A stretch of 32,784 nt of DNA from Gemmatimonadota bacterium. Its GTDB lineage: Bacteria; Gemmatimonadota; Gemmatimonadetes; Longimicrobiales; Gaopeijiaceae. A program made the position numbers and the translations under genes. The DNA lies in the NCBI GenBank assembly GCA_022826025.1, contig JAJDVR010000212.1, positions 1 to 32,784 on the forward strand, read 5' to 3'. The notes beneath the pieces are model-generated. The model was given only the letters and a program-made list of their open reading frames with translations, ran no database searches and had not been told where the DNA came from. Positions within the stretch are counted from its first letter, which is position 1; each line of letters opens with the position of its first letter. Below are positions 7,625 to 16,321 of the stretch, in pieces.

Positions 7625-8881
7625 ATGAACTCCATCACAGGGAAGCGTATCGTGAGAAACGTTCCTTGGGGATGCCTCGTGCTGTTCGCGGTGTCGGTCG
7701 TCGGCACTGCGACGGCCTGCGGCGGAGACAACGAACGCACCGCCGATGTCCAGATGCAGATCAGGGACAGCGCCGACGTGCGGATTGTCGAGTATGCAGG
7801 CGTGCCCGAGGTCGATCCGCACTTCGTCCTTGCCGAGGAGCCGGTGTACCGCCACGGAGCGAACCCGGGAGACTACGAGTTCCAGGGGATCAACGTCGGT
7901 CGGCTCTTCCCGGATGGAGGCGCGGTCGTTGCTGACCAGTGGAACAGCGACGTGGTCGTCTTGAGTCCGGACGGGACGACACACGAGGTCCTCGCCAGCC
8001 GTGGAGAGGGACCGGGCGAAGTCATCTACCCCTACTCCATGTTCGTCCTGGGTCAGGACAGCGTCCTCGTCCCTGATCGTCGTCTGTCTCGCCTCACTCT
8101 TTTCGTCGGCGATTCGGTCGCGCACATGGCGAGCCTCCCTCGGTCAGGCTACCTCGGTGTGGCAGGAATCGGCTCATCCGGCGAGCTGCTGCTAATGCAC
8201 CGAACCCCCTACCGTTCCTGGTTCGATATAGAGGAGGAGTGGCTCGCCGGGCACATGTACCGGTTCGAGACTGAAACCGGAGCCTTGGACACGGTCGCGT
8301 CGTACGACCACGTCCACCGAGAGCGGTCGGGGCAGCTCAGCCCGATCATCCGGCCCGTTGGTGAAGTCACGGTCGCCACCGGGCGGTTCGTCCAAACGAG
8401 GTCCGACAGGCCCGAGATCATCTGGCGTCTGCCGGACGGCACGGTAAGGCAGATCGTGCGCTGGCGGCCCGAGCCCACCCTGCTGACCGACGAACTCCTG
8501 GAGCCCGTCGAGGCATATGAGCGAATGATCGGCTGGTTGAATTACGGAGTATCCGAAGAACGGCTGGAGGAGATAGTTCAGGAAGACATGTCCCGGTATC
8601 GCGCCATGATCGGCCAGCCGCTGCCGCTCTTCGGTTCTCCCTTCGCCGACGCCGATGGCAACGTATGGCTGCCCTCCTACCGGCCGGCCTACCCGGAAGA
8701 GGGGTCGCCGTACACCGTCATTTCCCCGGTCGGGGCGTGGCTGGGACAGGTCGGGACTCCCCCCAGGTTCCGAATCCTCGATGTGACCGGAGGGCTGGTT
8801 CTTGGCGTGCTCAGGGACGAAATGGACGTGGAGAACGTCGTGGTGTACGAGTTGGCGGGAGGACCTTCGCGGGTGCGGTAA
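7625..8881 (+). CDS. Lipoprotein, predicted 6-bladed beta-propeller
   Basis: 418 residues. The N-terminus has a hydrophobic signal (CLVLFAVSVVGTATAC) with a plausible lipobox at C32, suggesting anchoring in the outer or inner membrane. The body carries GEGPGE at residues 127-132 and repeating 'gdsvLVpDrrlsRLtlF'-like strands, a pattern of 6-bladed propeller proteins frequent in Gemmatimonadota and Bacteroidota. No catalytic motif is visible and the ligand is unknown. An alternative GTG start at 7652 is preceded by AGGGAAG at good spacing and gives a shorter signal peptide (MRNVPWG...); this may be the true start. It converges with the deacylase gene. Confidence 0.75.
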   Translation: MNSITGKRIVRNVPWGCLVLFAVSVVGTATACGGDNERTADVQMQIRDSADVRIVEYAGVPEVDPHFVLAEEPVYRHGANPGDYEFQGINVGRLFPDGGAVVADQWNSDVVVLSPDGTTHEVLASRGEGPGEVIYPYSMFVLGQDSVLVPDRRLSRLTLFVGDSVAHMASLPRSGYLGVAGIGSSGELLLMHRTPYRSWFDIEEEWLAGHMYRFETETGALDTVASYDHVHRERSGQLSPIIRPVGEVTVATGRFVQTRSDRPEIIWRLPDGTVRQIVRWRPEPTLLTDELLEPVEAYERMIGWLNYGVSEERLEEIVQEDMSRYRAMIGQPLPLFGSPFADADGNVWLPSYRPAYPEEGSPYTVISPVGAWLGQVGTPPRFRILDVTGGLVLGVLRDEMDVENVVVYELAGGPSRVR

Positions 8882-8888
8882 GGCGGTC

Positions 8889-8901
8889 GCGGGAGTCCCG
8901 C
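8889..8901. terminator. Weak inverted repeat between convergent genes
   Basis: GCGGGA-G-TCCCGC in the 73-base gap between two convergent genes. It is short, with a tiny loop and no T-run, so it is only a tentative bidirectional terminator. Confidence 0.2.
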
Positions 8902-8954
8902 CATTCAGGTCCGGTTTTCCCGCTTTCGCGGCACGGTCCAGCAGGGTCCAGTGC

Positions 8955-10658
8955 CTACCCCGCGCGCCTGAGCAACCTTCCCGGCCGCGCATCGGTCATC
9001 TCCCCCTCGTCGATGACCAGGACGCCGTTCACGAACAGGTAGTCGACCCCCTCCGCGTAGCGCATCGCGCCTGAACCGAACTCGGCCATGTCGCGCAGCT
9101 CGGCCGGGTCGAAGACCACCAGGTCGGCGGCCATGCCGGGCGCCACGATGCCGCGGTCGTAGAGGCCGAGCCGATGGGCTGCCAGCGAGGTCATGCGGCG
9201 TATGGCCTCCTCCAGGGTGATCACCCCGTCCTCGCGCACATACTTGGCGATGACGCGCGGGAAGGCCCCGAAGGCGCGCGGATGCGAGCTGGCGGTGGAG
9301 GCCGGGTTCACCGGCGAGGCATCGGTGTCGATCATCACGAACGGCGCCCGGAACGCGGCCCACTTCTGCTCCTCGTTCATGCTGAGCGGGTTCACGCTCA
9401 CGCCGCCGGCCTGCACCAGGTCGAAGAAGGCGTTCCAGGGATCGGTGCCCAGCACTGCCGCGGCCTCGGTCACGGACCGGTTGATGACGTCCGGATCCAC
9501 CTCGTCCGAAGCGGCCACGATGAGGACGTTGTTCCAGTCCATCCCCACGTGCTGATACCAGTTCTCCCACTCGGAATCGGTCTCGACTTCGGTCCTCAGC
9601 TGCGCGCGCAGCTCCGGATCCGAGAGCGTCTCCAGGAAGGCCTGGGTGCCGCGCGCGTAGTGCCGCGGATGCAGGAACGACCCCAGCCCGATGCCGTTCC
9701 GGATGTACGGATATATGTCCGCGGTTACGTCCATCCCCGCGGTGCGCACGGAGTCGATGAGCGCGAGCGCCTCGTCCATCAGCGGCCAGTTGCGCTGGCC
9801 CGCCGCCTTCAGGTGGTAGATGTGCACCGGCACGCCCGCGCCCTCGCCGATGGTGATGGCCTCGCGCATGGCCTCGAGCACCGCGTGGCTCTCGTTGCGC
9901 ATGTGCGTGAAGTAGACGCCGCCGTACTCGCCCGCGACCGAGGTCAGCGCGACGAGCTCCTCCGTGCTCGCATAGATGGCGGGCGGATAGATGAGAGAAG
10001 TGGACACCCCCACGGCCCCGTCCTCCATCCCCTCGCGCACCAGCTCCCGCATCTCCTCGAGCTGTTCGGGCGTCGGGGCAACATCCTCATCGCCCAGCAC
10101 CACGCGCCGCACCTGGGTGAGGCCGACGTCGTGCACCACGTTGATGGGGATGCCGTAGCTCTCCATGATCGCGAAGTACTCCGAGTACCTGCGCCAGCGC
10201 AGCGTGTCGCCGTCGATGACGGGCGGGTTGCGCTGGGTTTCGGCGCTCTGGGGCGCGGCCGAGCCCCCCTCGCCGGAGAGGTACGTGGTGATGCCCTGGC
10301 GGAGCTTGCTTTCGGCGCTCGGCGGATCGGTGATGAGCACCAGGCTGCCCTGGCCCATCATGTCGACGAAGCCGGGGGTGACGACGCGATCGCCTGCGTC
10401 GATGGTCCGTGCGGCGGCGCGGCCCGAGAGGCGGCCCACGGCGGCGATGCGGTCCCCTCGCACCCCCACGTCCGCCCGGAACCAGGGGTTGCCGGCGCCG
10501 TCCACCACGCGCGCGTTGGTGATCAGGACATCGAAGGGAGCGTCGGTAGAGGAGAGCCCGTCCCCTGTTTGCATGCAGGCGCCCGCCGCGATGCAGAGAA
10601 GAACCGTGACAAGGGAGGCCCCGCAACGGGATGAAAAGCGTGGGCGGCGTTCTTTCAT
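8955..10658 (-). CDS. Lipoprotein N-acyl-D-amino-acid deacylase-like amidohydrolase
   Basis: 567 residues, amidohydrolase superfamily, D-aminoacylase branch. The start ATG has GGAGG seven bases upstream. The signal peptide ends at a lipobox-like AGAC with C28. FDVLITNARVVDGAGNPW (42-59) opens the N-terminal beta-sandwich. The usual strand-1 HxH is replaced by the M-G-Q region of PGFVDMMGQGS (95-105). Likely metal ligands are E130 (GEGG, where classic D-aminoacylase has Cys), H252 (FTHMRNES), H282 (HIYHLK) and catalytic D446 (IDTDAS). The C-terminal MAADLVVFDP closes the sandwich. Expected role: hydrolysis of N-acyl-D-amino acids or related amides outside the cytoplasm. Specificity is not readable. 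Confidence 0.88.
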   Translation of the reverse strand: MKERRPRFSSRCGASLVTVLLCIAAGACMQTGDGLSSTDAPFDVLITNARVVDGAGNPWFRADVGVRGDRIAAVGRLSGRAAARTIDAGDRVVTPGFVDMMGQGSLVLITDPPSAESKLRQGITTYLSGEGGSAAPQSAETQRNPPVIDGDTLRWRRYSEYFAIMESYGIPINVVHDVGLTQVRRVVLGDEDVAPTPEQLEEMRELVREGMEDGAVGVSTSLIYPPAIYASTEELVALTSVAGEYGGVYFTHMRNESHAVLEAMREAITIGEGAGVPVHIYHLKAAGQRNWPLMDEALALIDSVRTAGMDVTADIYPYIRNGIGLGSFLHPRHYARGTQAFLETLSDPELRAQLRTEVETDSEWENWYQHVGMDWNNVLIVAASDEVDPDVINRSVTEAAAVLGTDPWNAFFDLVQAGGVSVNPLSMNEEQKWAAFRAPFVMIDTDASPVNPASTASSHPRAFGAFPRVIAKYVREDGVITLEEAIRRMTSLAAHRLGLYDRGIVAPGMAADLVVFDPAELRDMAEFGSGAMRYAEGVDYLFVNGVLVIDEGEMTDARPGRLLRRAG

Positions 10659-10744
10659 GGGATGGCCTCCGGATCGATTGCGTTACCCGGACATCGTAGA
10701 GAACGGGCGCGGAGCCAGCCAGACCGGCATGCTGTACTGGAGGT

Positions 10745-10776
10745 GTAGTAGAGAAGGCGACGCCATGCGCTACTAC
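10745..10776. other. Inverted repeat in the divergent gap before the ECF operon
   Basis: GTAGTAG (10745-10751) and CTACTAC (10770-10776) are exact reverse complements around an 18-base loop. The 256-base gap (10659-10914) between the divergent deacylase and sigma genes otherwise shows only a tentative promoter. The repeat could be an operator or a leader hairpin; nothing decides between them. Confidence 0.35.
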
Positions 10777-10880
10777 TGCAGGAGTAGCCGGTGTTGCCGG
10801 GGCGAGCCGCCAGAGTTGCCCGGGCAGGCCGCGAGCCCGCTGGGCGAGCTGCTCCGGAAAGCTCCGACCAGCCGTTGTCC

Positions 10881-10914
10881 TTGACCAACCCAAGTCGACA
10901 CTATTCAACACTAG
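10881..10914 (+). promoter_or_regulatory. Tentative promoter of the ECF operon, possibly leaderless
   Basis: TTGACC (10881-10886) and TATTCA (10902-10907) are spaced 15 bases apart, a little short for a housekeeping promoter. The ATG of the sigma gene follows 7 bases after the -10-like box and has no Shine-Dalgarno, which would fit a leaderless transcript starting at the ATG. Confidence 0.3.
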
Positions 10915-11499
10915 ATGTCAGTTACGAACCCCAACCCGGATTCGGCGCAGCACGACGCCCTGACGTCGCTGATGGACGAGATCCGCGGGGGATCGGAGCC
11001 GGCCCTGGGCCAGCTGATGGACCTGTGCTGGCCCGAACTGGTGCGCTACGCGGCGAGTCAGCTGGGCGATGTCGACCTGGCGCGGGACGTCGCCCAGGAG
11101 GCCTTCATCCAGGTCTGGGAACGGCGGCGCGGATGGCGTCCGCGAGGCTCCGCGCGGGTCTACCTGTACCGCATCGTCCGTCATCTGGTCATCGACGAGA
11201 AACGCCGGCGGGCGGTGCGGCGGCGCTGGCAGGACCGGCAGGGGCGGGACGATGCGATGCGGGGCGGACAGGCCGCGACCCCGGCCGACGTGCTCGACGC
11301 CAGGCTGCTGGCCGACAGGCTCCGGGCCTCGGTCGCGTCGCTCCCCGACCGCCGGCGCGAGGTGTTCGAGCTTGTGTTCCAGCGGGGCCTTTCCCACGCG
11401 GAAGCGGCCGCCGTGATGAACGTTTCGGCGCAGACGGTGGCGAACCAGATGTCGGCCGCGCTCCGGACCGTTCGCCGGGCGGTGGCGGCCGATGGCTGA
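10915..11499 (+). CDS. ECF sigma-70 factor
   Basis: 194 residues, the normal ECF size. Region 2 spans about 31-98, with the core-binding helix DVAQEAFIQVWE (58-70) and VYLYRIVRHLVIDEKRR (82-98) for -10 recognition. Region 4 spans about 137-190: LPDRRREVFELVF, then the HTH LSHAEAAAVMNVSAQTVANQMSAALR in outline. There is no region 3 and no extra C-terminal domain. It is the first gene of the six-gene surface-signalling operon, with the FecR-type anti-sigma factor next. Its targets probably include its own operon. Confidence 0.95.
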   Translation: MSVTNPNPDSAQHDALTSLMDEIRGGSEPALGQLMDLCWPELVRYAASQLGDVDLARDVAQEAFIQVWERRRGWRPRGSARVYLYRIVRHLVIDEKRRRAVRRRWQDRQGRDDAMRGGQAATPADVLDARLLADRLRASVASLPDRRREVFELVFQRGLSHAEAAAVMNVSAQTVANQMSAALRTVRRAVAADG

Positions 11500-11601
11500 C
11501 CTGGCCCCGCGTCTCGTTCGCATGGTAGCCGGCGGCAGGCTGTGCGCTTGTCCGGTGTAGGGCACCGGTTCCCGGTCGGAACCACGGAGGGATCGAAAGA
11601 G

Positions 11602-12621
11602 ATGGACGAACTGTTGCTAAAGCATCTGCGCGGGCGGACGACCGACGACGAAAACCGGTCGGTCGAGGCATGGCTCCGCGAGAACCCGGACGCCGAAGAG
11701 GAGGTGAACGACCTCCGCCTGCTGGTCGAAGCCGCGCGCGCCGCCGATCTGGAGGTGGAGCCCGGCGCCCCGCCCGCCACCGACCTGGTGGTCCGCGGGG
11801 CCGAAGCCCGCAGGACCGCCGCCATCCGGCGCGCAAACGACCGGGCGCGCAGCCGACGCGCGCGCTCCCGTTTCGGCCTGTTCGCGGGCTGGGCCACCGC
11901 GGCCGCGTGCGCGGCGGCGGCCCTGGTCATCTGGAACGCCCGCGCCCCGGCCCCGAGCGCCCCGGCCGGGGGCAGCCTGGCGTCCCAGGAATTCATCACC
12001 GCGCCCGGCGAGACCGCGATGGTCCGCCTGGGCGACGGCAGCGTGATCCGCCTGGGTCCGGGCAGCCGGGTGCGCAACGTGGACGGATCCGCCCGGGCCG
12101 TCGTCCTCGAGGGCGAGGCGTTCTTCTCCATCGCCAGCAACCCGGCACAGCCGTTCCGGGTCACCACCGCGGCAGGCACCGCGCGCGTCCTCGGAACACG
12201 CTTTCATCTGGTCGCCCAGCTCGACGAACTGCGATTGGTCGTCGTCGAAGGAACGGTCGCGCTCGGCACCGCGACCGAGGAGGTCCAGGTCGGCGCCGGG
12301 CAGGCGGCGAGCATCATCGAAGGCCGGCCCGGACCCGTAACCGAGGCGCCCCCGATCGAGGAGGCGGCCGCCTGGCTGGAGGGCTTCGTCATCTTCCAGG
12401 ACACCCCTCTGGCTCTCGCCCTTCGGGAAGTCGAGCAACGGTACGGCGCGGAAGTTGCGGTCGAAGATGCCGTGCTGCTGGAGCGGACGCTGACCATGTG
12501 GTTCACGTCGAAATCCCTGGACGAGGTCATGACCGTGATCTGCAACGTCATCGACGCCCAGTGCAGCATCGGCGACGGACGGGTTCGGATGCGGCTGCGC
12601 AACGCGGACGAGGGTCGATGA
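11602..12621 (+). CDS. FecR-type transmembrane anti-sigma factor
   Basis: 339 residues from ATG 11602, which has GGAGG eleven bases upstream; an in-frame ATG at 11542 is less likely. Residues 1-60 are the cytoplasmic sigma-binding part, followed by an Arg-rich juxtamembrane stretch (70-90) and one membrane helix (FGLFAGWATAAACAAAALVIW, 91-111). The periplasmic FecR domain runs about 130-230 (ITAPGETAMVRLGDGSVIRL, VLEGEAFFSI, VLGTRFHLV, LVVVEGTVALG). The C-terminal part (255-335; FQDTPLALALREVEQRYG) is the STN-like domain that receives the receptor signal. The stop overlaps the receptor ATG by four bases (ATGA), so receptor and anti-sigma should be made in step. Confidence 0.94.
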   Translation: MDELLLKHLRGRTTDDENRSVEAWLRENPDAEEEVNDLRLLVEAARAADLEVEPGAPPATDLVVRGAEARRTAAIRRANDRARSRRARSRFGLFAGWATAAACAAAALVIWNARAPAPSAPAGGSLASQEFITAPGETAMVRLGDGSVIRLGPGSRVRNVDGSARAVVLEGEAFFSIASNPAQPFRVTTAAGTARVLGTRFHLVAQLDELRLVVVEGTVALGTATEEVQVGAGQAASIIEGRPGPVTEAPPIEEAAAWLEGFVIFQDTPLALALREVEQRYGAEVAVEDAVLLERTLTMWFTSKSLDEVMTVICNVIDAQCSIGDGRVRMRLRNADEGR

Positions 12622-15335
12622 TCCCGGAACGGAATCGCGGGATCCGCCGGATCACCTCCATGGTGGTCGCGGCCACACTCGTCCTCATCCCCTCCTCCCT
12701 CACCGCCCAGGACACCGAGCTGACCGCGCTCAGGGGCGAAATCGGGGTCGATCCCGAGCCCGGCACCCTGCTCGCAGCCGTCGCCCGCCTCTCCATCGAC
12801 CGGATGCCGCTCTCCGAAGCTCTGGTCCAGCTCGCCGCGCGTTCCCGGATCCAGATCGCCTTCAGCCCCAGCCTCCTCCCGTCGGACCGCGTCGTCGACT
12901 GCGACTGCGCGACGAGAAACGTTGCGCGCACGCTGGACGAGTTGCTGGCCGGCACCGACCTGGGCTACGTCGAGCTGGGTTCCCAGGTCATCATCGTGCC
13001 GCGCGCGCCGCGGGAAGCGTTGCCCATGGATGCGAGCGTGAGTGGCAGGGTGCGCTCCCGGATCGGGATCCCGGTGGCGGGCGCCACGGTCCGTCTCAGG
13101 CTGCTGGCGGACACCACCGTTCAGAGCGTGACCGGCACCGACGCCCTCGGGTTCTTCGCGTTCCGCGATCTCGTGGCCGGCCGGCATCGTCTGACGATCG
13201 GCCGCATCGGCTACGGGCTCCACGATCAGGAGATGGAGTTGACCGCGGACGCCGATCTCCAGGTCGAGATCTCCCTCGCGGAAGAGGCAATCGAGCTGGA
13301 TGCCGTGGTCGTCGAGGCCCGGAGGAGCCGCGAGCGGGCACGTTTCGAGGAATCCGCGGGAATCACGGTGCAGGAACTGAGCGTGGCGGAGCTCAGGAAC
13401 ATGCCGGGGTTCGCGGAACCGGATCCGATGCGGGCCGTGAGCGTTCTCCCGGGCGTGACCCGGGTGTCCGACTTCACCGCCGTCCTGAACGTGCGGGGCG
13501 GCTCGGGCGATCAGAACCTCATCCTGATGGACCGCCTGCCGCTGTTCCATCCCTACCACTTGCTGGGGATCTTTTCGGTGTTCAACCCGGACATGGTCGG
13601 GCGGGCCGAGCTCCGTTCCGGGGGCTTCCCGGCGGAGTACGGAGGCCGCGCGTCGTCCGTGCTGCTCGTGGAGTCCGACGTGGGAGACGGTACGCTGGGC
13701 GTCGATGCCGGGCTGGGTCTGATCTCCTCGCGCGTGGCGGTGCGAGGCGGTCTCGCGCCCGGGGTCCGGGACGGCCTGGGGCTCGGCGCCGCGCGCTGGA
13801 AGATCTCGGCACGCCGCAGCTACTGGGACCTGGTGACCAGGCTGACCGGCTCCACGTTCCCGTACAGCCTCGCGGACTTCCAGGCCATCTTCGAAGGTTG
13901 GACGAAGGGAGGCGACCGGGTGCGCATCAACGCGTATTCGGGGCGCGACAGGATCCAGCTTCGGGACCTCGAGTTCATGTTCACGAGCCTGGAGTCCGTT
14001 GTGGACGATGTTGCCGACAACCAGGACCCGGGCTGGGACGTCCGATGGCCCTGGGGCAACGACGCCGTCGGCGCATCCTGGACCCATCTCATGCCCGAGG
14101 GCGGGACGCTCGAGGTCCACGGCTCGTACTCCCGCTTCGGAGCGCGGTTCAACTTTACGGAGTACGAAGACACGCGTCTGGAGACGGAAATCGGCCAGTC
14201 TTCCCTCGGGGCCGACCTGGAGCTCCGTCCCACGTCGCGCACGCGATGGAAGTCGGGGTTCGCGGCCACCCACAGGGAAAGCCGCAACCTTTCCGAGGGC
14301 GTTCCGCCGAATTTCCAGAACAGCTTGAGCCGCGGCTGGGAGTCGGGCGCGTACACGCAGTTGGCCTGGACACCGAACCGGCAGTGGCTGCTCGAGGCCG
14401 GGCTGCGCTGGGACCACTGGCGACCGGGGGACGGCCGAACCACGGGCACGCTGTCGCCGCGCGTCGCCGTCAAGCGCTTCCTGGGCGACGGGCGCTGGGC
14501 GGTGCGCATGGCGGGCGGACGCCACACGCAGTTCCTGCACTCCCTGCGGGACGAGCGGATGCCGATCGGGCTGGATGCGTGGATCCTGTCGGGCGAGCAC
14601 GTGCCGGCGCTGATCTCCGATCAGGTCCAGGCGGGCGTGGAGGGCTTCTTCGGCGGAAACCGCGAGTGGTTCGCTTCGGCCGAAGGGTACTTCCGCACCT
14701 ACGATGGCGTGGTCGCGCAGAACTGGACCGACGATCCCGCTGATCCGGCGGACGATCTGCTGGCAGGCGAAGGACGCTCCTACGGGCTCGACGTCATGGT
14801 CCGAAAGGACGCGGGGACGACCAGGGGCTGGGTGTCCGCGTCTCTCCTGAAGGCCACGCGGACGTTTGAAGACACGGACGCGGGCCTGGTTCCGGCGCCC
14901 GTCATCGAGTTTCCACCGATCTTCGACCGGTTTCTGGAAATCGACGTGGCCATCCAGCGCGATCTGCCCTGGGACCTGGTGGCCGGCGTTCGCTGGAACC
15001 TGGGCACGGGCACGCCCTACACGCGTCAACTGGCGAGATTCCGGAAGTACGAGCAGCGGCTCAACGATCTGCGCTTCGACTACGCGGGCAGGATCTCGGT
15101 GCTCGGACCCAGAAACGGGGCCCGGCTGCCCGCCTACCACAGGCTGGACGTCAGCTTCCGCAAAACGCTGCGCAGGGGTTGGGGCAGCCTGTCGCCCTAC
15201 CTCGGTGTGATCAACGTCTACAATCGCAGCAACGTGCTGTGGCACCAGCGCCACTACAACGGCGGGAACCTCAGCAGGCTCGAGAACCGCATGCTCCCGA
15301 TCCTGCCCACCATTGGCCTGGACGTGTCGTTCTGA
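12618..15335 (+). CDS. TonB-dependent outer-membrane receptor with N-terminal STN signalling domain
   Basis: 905 residues from ATG 12618, which overlaps the fecR stop. Signal peptide 1-31 (cut after LTAQ). STN domain 40-139 (EALVQLAARSRIQIAF, TLDELLAGTDLGYVELGSQV). A carboxypeptidase-regulatory-like beta-sandwich follows at 140-233 (SGRV...VAGATV..., GRHRLTIGRIGY). The TonB box is probably within ELDAVVVEA. The plug starts about 245 (VSVLPGV, VLNVRGGSGDQNLILMDRLP, GGFPAEYGGRASSVLLV), and the 22-strand-type barrel ends with LPTIGLDVSF, a terminal Phe as expected for Bam recognition. It should import a ligand with TonB energy and signal through FecR. The ligand is unknown; Bacteroidota-style plug wording does not reveal it. 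Confidence 0.93.
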   Translation: MIPERNRGIRRITSMVVAATLVLIPSSLTAQDTELTALRGEIGVDPEPGTLLAAVARLSIDRMPLSEALVQLAARSRIQIAFSPSLLPSDRVVDCDCATRNVARTLDELLAGTDLGYVELGSQVIIVPRAPREALPMDASVSGRVRSRIGIPVAGATVRLRLLADTTVQSVTGTDALGFFAFRDLVAGRHRLTIGRIGYGLHDQEMELTADADLQVEISLAEEAIELDAVVVEARRSRERARFEESAGITVQELSVAELRNMPGFAEPDPMRAVSVLPGVTRVSDFTAVLNVRGGSGDQNLILMDRLPLFHPYHLLGIFSVFNPDMVGRAELRSGGFPAEYGGRASSVLLVESDVGDGTLGVDAGLGLISSRVAVRGGLAPGVRDGLGLGAARWKISARRSYWDLVTRLTGSTFPYSLADFQAIFEGWTKGGDRVRINAYSGRDRIQLRDLEFMFTSLESVVDDVADNQDPGWDVRWPWGNDAVGASWTHLMPEGGTLEVHGSYSRFGARFNFTEYEDTRLETEIGQSSLGADLELRPTSRTRWKSGFAATHRESRNLSEGVPPNFQNSLSRGWESGAYTQLAWTPNRQWLLEAGLRWDHWRPGDGRTTGTLSPRVAVKRFLGDGRWAVRMAGGRHTQFLHSLRDERMPIGLDAWILSGEHVPALISDQVQAGVEGFFGGNREWFASAEGYFRTYDGVVAQNWTDDPADPADDLLAGEGRSYGLDVMVRKDAGTTRGWVSASLLKATRTFEDTDAGLVPAPVIEFPPIFDRFLEIDVAIQRDLPWDLVAGVRWNLGTGTPYTRQLARFRKYEQRLNDLRFDYAGRISVLGPRNGARLPAYHRLDVSFRKTLRRGWGSLSPYLGVINVYNRSNVLWHQRHYNGGNLSRLENRMLPILPTIGLDVSF
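12735..13034 (+). repeat. STN module, copy A
   Basis: Codons 40-139 of the TonB receptor. It matches copy B (16459-16758) at 84 of 100 residues by hand count, with no gaps, and many codons are identical. Similarity stops at the domain ends, so this is a shuffled or converted module. Confidence 0.85.
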
Positions 15336-16321
15336 TGGGGGCCGGCGCGCGTTTCCTGCTGATGCTTCCGGCGATGGCGGTCGGTGCTGCCGGCTGCGAC
15401 CTGACCGATGTCCGGACAGGGTCCGGCCAGAAGATGCTCGTCGCCTCGGCCACGGTCGTGCTCACGGTCGACCCCGGCGAACCGTCGCGGATCAGCACCC
15501 GGGCGGTCGCGCTGGTCAGCGAGGCCTATCAGCAGGTGCTGTCGGAAGTCCCGGGCGCTTCCGTGCGCATCACCGGTGCGTCGGGACGCTCCGTGTCGCT
15601 GCTGGAGGAAGAAGATCCGCTGGGGGCGTGCACGGTGCTGCCCGAGGATCTGTACGGAACGGACGGGCCCCTGGGGCCGGTCGGCTCCTGCCACACCGCC
15701 ACCGCGGCCTCCAGCCTGTTCGCGCCCGGCGAAGAACTCACCCTCGCCGTGACGACGCCTGACGGAAGCGTGCTGGAGGGGACCAGCCGCATGCCCGACG
15801 CGTTCGCGCCGCAGGGTCTCTCGGTCGAGGGCGGCCGCTGCCGGGTGGAGCCCGGCACCGGCTATCGCTTCGTGTGGCCTCCCGTGGACGGCGCGTGGGC
15901 CCACGTAGGCGAGGCCGAGATCACCGGACTGAGCCCGGGCCTCTGGTCATCGTCCGATCCGCTCTACCTGCCCGTCACCGTGCTCGGCCGGGGACGCGAC
16001 GTGACCGACATGGTCTTCCCCGCGGATTTCCTGCTCGAGTTGCTGTCCGGCGTCGACAACGTGGAGCTGCATCGCACGCTGGACGCGGGGCTTCCCGGGG
16101 GAGCGCGCGCCGAGGTCACCATCGCGGCCCTGGACCGCAACTGGGCCAACTGGATCCGGGAGGGCCGGCTGAACATCAACGGGGAGACCGTGATTCCTTC
16201 GGTCTTCGGCGACGGCACCGGGATGTTCGGAACCGCGGTGCGCTGGAAGGTCTCGGTGGAGTCGCGCGCGGCGGAAGGAGCCGGGGACGTGCCGCTGTGC
16301 GGACCGGGGGCGGCGGGCTGA
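15335..16321 (+). CDS. DUF4249-like lipoprotein partner of the TonB receptor
   Basis: 328 residues. The ATG shares one base with the receptor stop (TGATG). The signal peptide ends in the lipobox AAGC with C21. Strand-rich content: VVLTVDPGEPSRIS, ALVSEAYQQVL, then a 'Ge..tLaVttPDGsvleGtsrmPdaf' segment (about 131-153), reminiscent of the DUF4249 lipoproteins that follow TonB receptors in Bacteroidota. By analogy it may sit on the outer membrane and help the receptor bind or cap its ligand. The family call is by motif wording only; it could be a different lipoprotein family with the same context. Confidence 0.6.
   Translation: MGAGARFLLMLPAMAVGAAGCDLTDVRTGSGQKMLVASATVVLTVDPGEPSRISTRAVALVSEAYQQVLSEVPGASVRITGASGRSVSLLEEEDPLGACTVLPEDLYGTDGPLGPVGSCHTATAASSLFAPGEELTLAVTTPDGSVLEGTSRMPDAFAPQGLSVEGGRCRVEPGTGYRFVWPPVDGAWAHVGEAEITGLSPGLWSSSDPLYLPVTVLGRGRDVTDMVFPADFLLELLSGVDNVELHRTLDAGLPGGARAEVTIAALDRNWANWIREGRLNINGETVIPSVFGDGTGMFGTAVRWKVSVESRAAEGAGDVPLCGPGAAG

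Noticed and set aside
9174-10634. 486-codon open frame on the + strand
   Set aside because: Shadow of the amidohydrolase gene, which has a Shine-Dalgarno, lipobox and metal ligands.
11670-12617. N-terminal extension of the TonB receptor frame across fecR
   Set aside because: The extension is Arg/Gly/Pro-rich shadow of fecR. The signal peptide starts at ATG 12618, in a four-base overlap.
12204-15254. 1016-codon open frame on the - strand
   Set aside because: Opposite the TonB receptor; composition is that of a GC shadow, without domains.
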